Shown here in pieces: positions 57,933 to 64,000 of a DNA stretch of 64,000 nucleotides. The notes below the pieces were generated by a model that saw only the letters and a list, made by a program, of their open reading frames with translations, was not told the DNA's origin and made no database searches. How positions within the stretch are numbered: position 1 is the first letter of the stretch; every line of letters starts with the position of its first letter. The translations under genes were made by a program, and so were the position numbers. This stretch comes from Gimesia maris (GTDB taxonomy: Bacteria; Planctomycetota; Planctomycetia; Planctomycetales; Planctomycetaceae), in NCBI RefSeq assembly GCF_008298035.1, contig NZ_CP042910.1, positions 7,440,001 to 7,504,000 of the forward strand, written 5' to 3'.

Positions 57933-59144
57933 ATGTCAACTCCCCTGCAACCATCGGATGAGCAAGCCAAGGTCATCACAGGCTGCCTGTTGCTGCTGTC
58001 CATCATTGCACTGGCAGGTGTCTTTTATGTAACCCAGGCAGTTCTGGTCCCGTTTGTGATCGCCATTTTCATTGCGACCATCGTGACGCCGCTCGTCGAC
58101 CTGCTGGTTCTGAAATGGAAAATGCCTCAAATCATCGCAATTTCCCTGACGCTGCTGCTGGTCTTATCGTTTGGCTTTTTGATCTGCATGACCCTGATCT
58201 ATTCGACACAGCAGGTGATCTACAAAGCGGAAAACCAATACAGCGAAAAGTTCGGCATCTTTATCAATTCGGTATTCGAAGCCGCCAAAGAAGCCGATGA
58301 TCTGCCCGTACGCAAACTGGAAGAAGACACAAAGGAACCGCAGCCTGAGACCCCCGATCAGAAAGAGGCCCCCCCCGAAGCGCCGCCCACAGTAATCGTT
58401 GATGACGGGGAAGCAGTGGCTGCCGAAAAGCCGGAAATCGGCTGGTTCCAGAAAATGGGCATTGACCTGGATACGCTCAAAAAAGCGACAATGGACTACA
58501 TGCGAAACTCTTTAAAATCGATTGCCGTCAGCACCATGCAGTCAGCATTGAACTTCACCACGACCTCCTTTTTCGTGGCCATCTTCGTGATCTTTCTGCT
58601 GGCAGGACGCGACCCGAATGCCGTTGTCAAAAATGAAATCTACTTTGAAATCGAGCAGAAGATTCGCAGCTACATTTCGACCAAGCTCGTCTTGTCATTG
58701 ATCACAGGTACCCTGGTCGGCGTGACGTTGAAACTGTTTGGGCTGGAACTCGCTCTGGTATTTGCCATCCTGACCTTTCTGCTGAATTTCATTCCATCTG
58801 TCGGTTCGGTGATCGCAACCTTGCTCCCGATTCCGGTTGCGTTTGCCCAGTTCTCAGACAGCCCGTGGACGATTGCCGGCGTGATCCTGATTCCCGGCGG
58901 GATTCAAATGGCCATCGGGAACGGCATTGAACCGAAACTGATGGGCGAAGGCCTGCAGTTGCACCCGGTGACCGTCCTGCTGGCATTGTCCTTCTGGACT
59001 CTGCTGTGGGGTCCCATCGGTGCAATTCTGGCCGTTCCCATCACCGCGGCAATCCGGATTGTCCTGATGCGATTTGAATCTGGACGGACTGCTGGCAACC
59101 TGCTGGCCGGCATCCTGCCCGGTGGATCGACAACCGTGGCGTGA
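57933..59144 (+). CDS. AI-2E family transporter (PerM-like permease)
   Basis: The 403-residue product is an AI-2 exporter (TqsA/PerM/YdiK) family membrane protein with about eight helices. It has the family's N-terminal helix pair, and the C-terminal segment holds TFLLNFIPSVGSVIATLLPI and NGIEPKLMGEGLQLHPVTVL, both strongly conserved in the family. An unusual acidic Pro/Glu-rich insert (about 129-168, KEPQPETPDQKEAPPEAPPT) lies in the large loop. Members transport small signals, Na/H or unknown substrates. ATG 57933 has AAAGGG eight bases upstream. Confidence 0.92.
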   Translation: MSTPLQPSDEQAKVITGCLLLLSIIALAGVFYVTQAVLVPFVIAIFIATIVTPLVDLLVLKWKMPQIIAISLTLLLVLSFGFLICMTLIYSTQQVIYKAENQYSEKFGIFINSVFEAAKEADDLPVRKLEEDTKEPQPETPDQKEAPPEAPPTVIVDDGEAVAAEKPEIGWFQKMGIDLDTLKKATMDYMRNSLKSIAVSTMQSALNFTTTSFFVAIFVIFLLAGRDPNAVVKNEIYFEIEQKIRSYISTKLVLSLITGTLVGVTLKLFGLELALVFAILTFLLNFIPSVGSVIATLLPIPVAFAQFSDSPWTIAGVILIPGGIQMAIGNGIEPKLMGEGLQLHPVTVLLALSFWTLLWGPIGAILAVPITAAIRIVLMRFESGRTAGNLLAGILPGGSTTVA

Positions 59145-59459
59145 GGAAGGTGATGCCTGCTCACATTTGTTCTACCACGAAAAACATGAAACCACACGAA
59201 AGCAAAAAGGGTGGTGGGTGTGTTATTAACCGTAGAATGGATTGATTAGCCGCAGAGCGTTAGCTCCGGTTGTCTCCCAATCTGCAGTAACTGCGTCTAA
59301 GACCGTACAGCTCATGCAAAATAAAGGGTAAGCCCCGGATGTAATCCGGGGTTGTCACAGACAACAGGAAACTGTCAGAGTAATCGCACAACCAGGTTTC
59401 AAGTTTCCAATCTGCCCTGAAGTAGGTGCGGCTTGCTTCTTAGGGAAGAGTGAGTAGCA
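59145..59459. other. Intergenic region with repeat-like sequence and a palindrome
   Basis: About 315 bp with composition unlike the neighbours. It begins with a repetitive tract (ACCACGAAAAACATGAAA near 59174), then GCAGAGCGTTAGCTCCGGTT, and ends with a perfect hairpin, CCCCGGAT GTA ATCCGGGG (59333-59351). Such sequence is typical of dispersed intergenic repeats. No gene was found. Confidence 0.5.
59333..59351. repeat. Perfect 8-bp palindrome, likely dispersed repeat
   Basis: CCCCGGAT and ATCCGGGG form a perfect stem around GTA. It may belong to a dispersed repeat family, but only one copy is in this window, so this is an inference. Confidence 0.45.
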
Positions 59460-60083
59460 ATGAGAACGAAACAAGGCAAACCAGATAAATGTAAATATTG
59501 CGATTCAACTCGGATTATCCCCGGAGTTAATGGGTCTCCATCGGATAACGAAATTTATACCCTCAAATTACAAGATAAAATTGCCCTTATAGGATGTTTT
59601 GAAATAATTAAAGGGTGTGCAATATGGGCCTGTGCAGATTGTGGTGAATGGGTTCAAGACGAAGCCTATCTTTATGATGAATCGAACAGTGAACTCATAC
59701 AGGCTTATGAAGATGCGGTTAAAAACGCCGTTGACAATCTTGAGGTGCTAAGTGAAACGGAAATGAGAAAACTGATTGGTTTTCGTTTCTTACGTTCATA
59801 CTCACGGGAATATCTGGATGATAGAATTTTCGAGCTAGTGAAGACTACAGAATCATTTTTAATTAAGACCGCTGACGGTACAAAACATGAGTTTGTCAGT
59901 AATTCCCTCATTCCCATCGACTATTTTGGAATGATGGACGATTACCTTGGCGAAGAAGGCACTAAAGAGTTTGCAGTTTGGATCCACAAGAAAGAACGTG
60001 AGGCGGTTGCAACTCGGGTCGCCTCTGGCAAAATCCAAGTAAAACGAAAAGATATCGCCAGCTCTGAGGGACAGAGTCCGTGA
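59460..60083 (+). CDS. AT-rich hypothetical protein with zinc-ribbon-like cysteines
   Basis: The 207-residue product has two Cys pairs, CKYC (residues 11-14) and CADC (about 58-61), which could form a zinc ribbon. Then follows an acidic helical region (YEDAVKNAVDNLEVLSETEM), a region with RFLRSYSREYLDDRIFEL, and a basic tail. The gene is clearly more AT-rich in codon use (ATA, AAA, TTA) than its neighbours and lies between repeat-like stretches, which suggests horizontal acquisition. I do not recognise a family. The start ATG at 59460 follows GGGAAGAGTGAG. Confidence 0.7.
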   Translation: MRTKQGKPDKCKYCDSTRIIPGVNGSPSDNEIYTLKLQDKIALIGCFEIIKGCAIWACADCGEWVQDEAYLYDESNSELIQAYEDAVKNAVDNLEVLSETEMRKLIGFRFLRSYSREYLDDRIFELVKTTESFLIKTADGTKHEFVSNSLIPIDYFGMMDDYLGEEGTKEFAVWIHKKEREAVATRVASGKIQVKRKDIASSEGQSP

Positions 60084-60349
60084 GAAAGCGATCAGCAACA
60101 TGGAGAGCGTACCGAACTAAGATACGTAACCGTGCCGAGCGCAGCGAGCAGGAGGTGGCAGCTACCCGGTTCGTTCCAGAAGCAGACGTCCTATACTTTC
60201 CCGGCACGGCCGGACGAGCCGGACCGTGGCACACTGGAAACCTCTGTCATGTGGTTGTAATCCCAAGCATATCAGACGTCCGTGTGCCACCGCTCGGCTT
60301 GACCGACGGTACTGATGCAACATCAAAGAAACTCACCCGGGGCGGCCGC
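60084..60349. other. Repeat-like intergenic region after the AT-rich gene
   Basis: About 265 bp. It holds GAGCGCAGCGAGC (near 60137) and the hairpin CACGGCCGG / CCGGACCGTG (60205-60228, one bulge). An earlier CCGTGCC (60130) could also pair with GGCACGG (60204). These are typical of dispersed palindromic repeats. No gene was found. Confidence 0.45.
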
Positions 60350-61798
60350 TTAATATACGGTCATGGTATTAGAGACTTCCGTTCCCGGACCGACGTCGAT
60401 GTCGCCGGAAACCAGGTTGTCGGTGATTTGAATCTGCTGGCCACCAGTGACGCGGATTGCGAAGTTTTTCTCGCCTTCGGTGATCAGGCAGTCGGAGATG
60501 CGGGACTGCTTGACGTTTGACAGCAGAATGCCGCCGTTCTGACACTGGCGAATCGAACAGTTTGTGATGTTCATTCGCGCACAGTTCTCCAGGATCAGAC
60601 CGGCGGGAACATTCCGGGTCGCCAGGATATTCAGCGCATTAAGCGTGCAGTCGGTGCAGTCTTTGAAGACGTTCGCGTCTTTGGTTTTCGCCCGGTAATC
60701 CGGGTTGCGATCCAGCAGATTGGAGCCGAGCACAATGTGAGACGAATCTTCCACCAGCAGATTGTGTTCGTACGCCTGCCAGAGGGTATTGCCGGTGATT
60801 GTGACGCCCCGCGCATGTTTGAGGTGAATATTGACGGCGACATCACTCATCGAATTGTCGGCAATTGCGAAATTTCCTACCTTGCGGGGGTCTTCGGGAC
60901 CGTTTCCGATAAACCGCACGTTCGCGGAATCGGGTGCGTTATTCGTGTGTTGAATGGTACAACCAAAGATCGCTCCTTCACGGAGTGAGCCTTTCGAGAT
61001 ATCAAACAGAATGTTGGCCGTGGGCTCTGTTTCCTCTCCCATGTTACCTTCAATGTCACAGTTGCCGATCTGAATATTGCGGATCTCACTCTCGCGAACC
61101 ACAATTCCGCCCTGCTTGTTGTAGCTGATATGCGAGTCGGAAATGTTGATCTGATGCAGGTTCAGCTGATCGAGATAAATGCCGACTCCCTCGTTCTCGT
61201 AAAGGTGACAGTCATCGATGGACACGTTGCGATTCCGCTCATGCAGGCGAATCCCATGCAGGGCCTTCCGCACCACGAGCCGCGTGATCGTCAGCTGCAT
61301 CGTTTTGATCGCCTCCACGCCGATGGCCTTGGGGTGTTTACCGACAATTTCAATGCCGTCCACCATCGGCGTCCGCTCCTTGTCCCATACTGCTGGCTGA
61401 AACGTTTTAGGGCTCGCGGTTCCGTTATGGGTACCGATAAATCGAAACGCGGGCCCCTCGCCTTCCATCAGAATCGTCGCTGTTCCATCACCGGAAATCG
61501 AAGTCGGGCCGACTTTGGCTAAATCAATCACGACCGGCTTCGTGAAACGATATTGGCCCGTCGGAAACCGAAGTACCCCGACCGATTCATCAACCAGTTT
61601 CTGAATGGCAGCCGTGTCATCAGTTTTGCCATCTCCGACGACGCCAAAATCTGATATCTTGACATTTTGTGCATATCTTACATATTTAATTTTCTTCGGC
61701 AGTTTCACCAATGGCTGAGATGCTTCGTGATGATTCAAGAACAGCCCCGTTAATACGAGTGTGATCACACCGAGCGGGATGAGCGTTTTCAGTTTCAT
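60350..61798 (-). CDS. Exported right-handed parallel beta-helix protein
   Basis: The 482-residue product starts with a membrane anchor or signal (TLIPLGVITLVLTGLFLN). It has a pectate-lyase-superfamily segment (ISDFGVVGDGKTDDTAAIQK, about 49-68), which begins the helix, then many beta-helix coils (NISDSHISYNKQGGIVVRES; NITNCSIRQCQNGGILLSNV). Such proteins act as polysaccharide lyases or hydrolases, or as inert surface helices. Catalytic residues cannot be named. The start ATG 61798 is weakly supported; a TTG at 61813 is in frame. Confidence 0.82.
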   Translation of the reverse strand: MKLKTLIPLGVITLVLTGLFLNHHEASQPLVKLPKKIKYVRYAQNVKISDFGVVGDGKTDDTAAIQKLVDESVGVLRFPTGQYRFTKPVVIDLAKVGPTSISGDGTATILMEGEGPAFRFIGTHNGTASPKTFQPAVWDKERTPMVDGIEIVGKHPKAIGVEAIKTMQLTITRLVVRKALHGIRLHERNRNVSIDDCHLYENEGVGIYLDQLNLHQINISDSHISYNKQGGIVVRESEIRNIQIGNCDIEGNMGEETEPTANILFDISKGSLREGAIFGCTIQHTNNAPDSANVRFIGNGPEDPRKVGNFAIADNSMSDVAVNIHLKHARGVTITGNTLWQAYEHNLLVEDSSHIVLGSNLLDRNPDYRAKTKDANVFKDCTDCTLNALNILATRNVPAGLILENCARMNITNCSIRQCQNGGILLSNVKQSRISDCLITEGEKNFAIRVTGGQQIQITDNLVSGDIDVGPGTEVSNTMTVY

Positions 61799-61962
61799 GG
61801 CATCAACTTTCAATGCAGGTTTTTCTGGCAGGAGATCGCCGACAATGCGGACGGCCCGATAATTTAAGGAAGCTTATAAATGAGTCTACGTAACAGCGCT
61901 GTCAGGTTCAACTGACATGCCAGTGAAACGCAGCAGGTCTTCCGGGCAACGCAGGCAGCAGC

Positions 61963-63117
61963 TTACTGATGATACACGGGCCGCGGTTCATCGCCGGCGA
62001 TGATTTTCAAATAGCTCTGGTAACGCTGACGGGAAATAAAATCATGGGCGACGGCGCGTTTCACGCCGCAATCGGCTTCATGCGTGTGCGAGCAATCCGG
62101 AAAACGGCACTGGGTCACAAACGGGATGAAGTCGCGGAAAAAGCCTTCGACTTCCTCAGGGATCACATCCCACAGCTCCAGCTGACGAATTCCCGGAGTG
62201 TCGACCACCCAGCCACCGGAGGCGATTTCGAGCAGCAATGCAGAACGGGTTGTGTGCCGCCCCTTGCGGTTTTCCTGGCTGATCTCCGCCGTCTCCAGCG
62301 AAAGCCGTTCGTCGACCTGATTCAGCAGCGATGACTTTCCCACGCCACTCTGCCCGGAAAAGACACTCTGTTTGCCTTTGAGCAGGGACCGCAGTCGCGG
62401 AATGCCGGTTCCATCCACGACGCTGGTCAACACGATATCATATCCCATCTGTGCATACACGCCGATCAAAGGCTGAAAGGCGACCGGGTCAACCAGATCA
62501 ATTTTGTTAATACAGATGATGGAGTGAATGTTACCTTTTTCCGAACTGATCAGGAAGCGGTCGATCAGCGAGGGCTTGAGCGGTGGATCGTCGGCTGAGA
62601 CCACAATTACCGCCTGGTCGATGTTGCTGACGAGGATGTGTTCACGGCGTTTACTGCCTCGCGAAAGGTAGGAGCGGCGGGGTTCGACGCGTTCAATCAC
62701 TGCCTGGTGCTCATCCCCTTCAGGGCGAATCAGCACATGATCGCCCGCGACGACAGCATTACGGTCATCGCGGGACATGGTTCTGACGAGCCGCCGGATG
62801 GTACATTCGTAGCGGCTGCCATCTTCCACCTGTACGACCGAGTTCAAGCCCTGCGAACGAATCACCCGGCCTGGAATGCAGTTCTGCTCATCAATGTCGA
62901 TGACGATCTCGGTGCCATCTTCGGTCTCATGCTCGACCCCCATGACGGTGCGATGGCGGGTGAGATCTCCTTTACCCGTCAGTCGCTCGCTGGTATCCCT
63001 GTACTGTGAATCGACCTGCTCGTCCATCTGGTGGCTGGCGAGTTTATTCTTCCGAACCTTTTTCTGCCGGTTCTTTTTGAACGCAACCCGGATTTTTTTC
63101 CCTTTTTTCTTAGCCAC
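61963..63117 (-). CDS. rsgA: Ribosome biogenesis GTPase RsgA, N-terminally extended
   Basis: The 384-residue product is the circularly permuted GTPase that checks late 30S maturation. The order is an OB-fold (GRVIRSQGLNSVVQVEDGSR), G4 (ICINKIDLVD), G1 (FSGQSGVGKSSLLN), G3 (DTPGIRQLELW), and the zinc domain CRFPDCSHTHEADCGV with three Cys and one His. A Lys/Arg-rich extension of about 30 residues precedes the OB-fold (KKKGKKIRVAFKKNRQKKVR), which could add ribosomal RNA contacts. The start is a GTG. The FHA gene lies 34 bp upstream on the same strand. Confidence 0.94.
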   Translation of the reverse strand: MAKKKGKKIRVAFKKNRQKKVRKNKLASHQMDEQVDSQYRDTSERLTGKGDLTRHRTVMGVEHETEDGTEIVIDIDEQNCIPGRVIRSQGLNSVVQVEDGSRYECTIRRLVRTMSRDDRNAVVAGDHVLIRPEGDEHQAVIERVEPRRSYLSRGSKRREHILVSNIDQAVIVVSADDPPLKPSLIDRFLISSEKGNIHSIICINKIDLVDPVAFQPLIGVYAQMGYDIVLTSVVDGTGIPRLRSLLKGKQSVFSGQSGVGKSSLLNQVDERLSLETAEISQENRKGRHTTRSALLLEIASGGWVVDTPGIRQLELWDVIPEEVEGFFRDFIPFVTQCRFPDCSHTHEADCGVKRAVAHDFISRQRYQSYLKIIAGDEPRPVYHQ

Positions 63118-63151
63118 TACAGTTCTGGTTCCATCGCCTGCTGATCATAAT

Positions 63152-63658
63152 TCATGCGGAATCGTCCTGCTCATCATCCCCATCAATGAGAAACTTCAAA
63201 CCGAGTTCATCATCGGTCATCTGAGATTCGTCTTCCGGAAGCTCGATCTTGGCAGGCTTCTTTGCCGATGGTGCCAGCGGGCGTTCCGGACGTTTTTCCC
63301 GTTTGACAAGTCCCGCTTTTTCCATCAGGCTCATTTCGAACGGGTTCTCTTCTTCCGGCGGCGGTTCATCGGACTGGGGTGTATAGTTGATTTCATAATC
63401 GTGTTTGGCAATCGAGAGCTTATCTCCTGGCAGCAGCCACTTCATATCACAGCGGTCGCCGTTCACTTTGATCCCGTTGCGACTGTTCATATCACGGACG
63501 CGCCAGTAGCCATTAAGGAATTCCAGCTGGCAGTGATGCGATGAGATATTGGGAAACTGCAGCGTGATATCGCATTTACTGCGGCGGCCAATCAATAACA
63601 CTTCAGACAGCAGCGGAATCGGGTCGCCGCCTCCACACGGGTTCAGTTCACCTAACAT
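63152..63658 (-). CDS. FHA domain protein
   Basis: The 168-residue product has an N-terminal FHA domain (residues about 1-90): the conserved GR in LIGRRSKCDITLQF, the SSHHCQLEF segment, and WRVRDMNSRNGIKVNG. FHA domains bind phosphothreonine and are common partners of Ser/Thr kinases. The C-terminal half is acidic and Pro-rich, probably disordered, ending QMTDDELGLKFLIDGDDEQD. ATG 63658 has AGGA seven bases upstream. It precedes rsgA by 34 bp, so the two are probably one transcript. Confidence 0.88.
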   Translation of the reverse strand: MLGELNPCGGGDPIPLLSEVLLIGRRSKCDITLQFPNISSHHCQLEFLNGYWRVRDMNSRNGIKVNGDRCDMKWLLPGDKLSIAKHDYEINYTPQSDEPPPEEENPFEMSLMEKAGLVKREKRPERPLAPSAKKPAKIELPEDESQMTDDELGLKFLIDGDDEQDDSA

Positions 63659-63809
63659 TCTGACTTCCTGGTGCCTCTATAATGTATTGTTTACCAAAAG
63701 ATCATGAATTGCCCGCATGACTTTAATCTATACTGCTGGTCACACATTATAAAGTCTTTCTCTTCAGAAAAGTCAGATTTTGGGGATAGTTCAGGGGGAC
63801 AACTTGCTC

Positions 63810-63815
63810 TATACT
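63810..63815 (+). promoter_or_regulatory. Candidate -10 element of rnpB
   Basis: TATACT lies about 13-19 bases before the expected 5' end of the RNase P RNA, close to the bacterial -10 consensus. No good -35 box is seen at 16-18 bases upstream, so this is tentative. Confidence 0.35.
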
Positions 63816-63828
63816 GGAAGATTCAATA

Positions 63829-64000
63829 GCGGGAGTCGGCTGAGTGGTCGCTGCGGATTCTTCGGAATCCGTGGAGGAAAGTCCGGGCTCCACAGGGCAC
63901 GGTGGTGGGTAACGCCCACCGTCCGCGAGGACAGGGAAAGTGCAACAGAAAGTAAACCGCCGGGCCAGTTCGCTGGCCAGGTAAGGGTGAAACGGTGCGG
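63829..64000 (+). ncRNA. rnpB: RNase P RNA, 5' part, cut by the right window edge
   Basis: The sequence shows conserved RNase P RNA elements in order: the 5' helix start (GCGGGAGTCGGCTGAGTGGT), CR-I (GAGGAAAGTCCGGGCTCC, 63874-63891), GCAACAGAAAGTAAACCGCC (CR-II/III region) and GGTAAGGGTGAAACGGTGCG at the window end. This is the bacterial type A RNA, which removes the 5' leader of tRNA precursors. About 170 of the usual 350-400 bases are visible; the 3' half, with CR-IV and CR-V, lies outside. Confidence 0.97.

Noticed and set aside
60080-60520. A 146-codon plus-strand frame beginning at the end of the AT-rich gene
   Set aside because: More than a third of it runs antisense to the beta-helix gene and the rest lies in repeat-like sequence; the protein has no domain.

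Overview
The window looks like a chromosomal segment of a marine-type planctomycete (Planctomycetota, Planctomycetaceae; Gimesia-like is my best guess). The reasons are two prepilin-leader DUF1559 proteins, a DUF1549/DUF1553 protein paired with a DUF1501 protein, a DUF1570 protein, a formylglycine-type sulfatase and tandem GYF_2 domains, all families typical of that phylum, together with moderate GC content and mixed ATG/GTG/TTG starts. Almost all of the sequence is chromosomal housekeeping or lineage-typical coding. The only clear mobile element is an IS66-family insertion sequence cut by the left edge.

Layout. 1-2032: IS66 element (tnpA, tnpB, partial tnpC, all minus strand). 2343-5317: DUF1559 protein, a small lipoprotein and a malate/lactate dehydrogenase-like oxidoreductase. 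5362-6958: secreted thioredoxin-fold protein and an orphan DNA methyltransferase. 7335-11648: a short SecA paralogue facing an RND/MMPL exporter. 11828-15258: a ribose-type ABC importer (binding lipoprotein, ATPase, permease). 15407-17458: a membrane-bound nucleotide-sugar epimerase/dehydratase. 17711-21696: glutamine amidotransferase (PabA/TrpG), MoeA and Lnt. 21998-26217: a triple-GYF_2 membrane protein, a small paralogue of its C-terminal domain, a second DUF1559 protein and two small exported proteins. 26258-31325: RNase D, a MotB-like protein, two lineage-type hypotheticals and enolase.

31808-38635: a dense forward run of phosphatidylserine decarboxylase, phosphatidylserine synthase, riboflavin synthase, RsmA, IMP dehydrogenase and two hypotheticals, several of them overlapping. 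psd and pssA together give phosphatidylethanolamine synthesis. 38652-42567: glycosyltransferase, Tat-exported TIM-barrel protein and a KAP-like membrane ATPase. 42679-49746: CNNM/CBS membrane protein, MetG, a secreted propeller-type glycosidase-like protein, a GspG-like pseudopilin and a sulfatase. 49836-57797: a divergent DUF1549/DUF1553 and DUF1501 pair followed by a PPC-domain protein and a DUF1570 metallopeptidase-like protein, probably an exported polymer-handling module. 57933-59144: AI-2E-family permease. 59145-60349: a small AT-rich island with palindromes around an unknown zinc-ribbon protein. 60350-64000: beta-helix protein, RsgA, FHA protein and the 5' part of the RNase P RNA.

No CRISPR array, tRNA or rRNA was recognised. 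The least explained items are the truncated SecA paralogue, the KAP-like ATPase with a possible small partner, the duplicated C-terminal domain next to the GYF_2 protein, the MotA-less MotB-like protein, and the AT-rich island at 59.1-60.3 kb. I do not see a clearly new multi-gene system.
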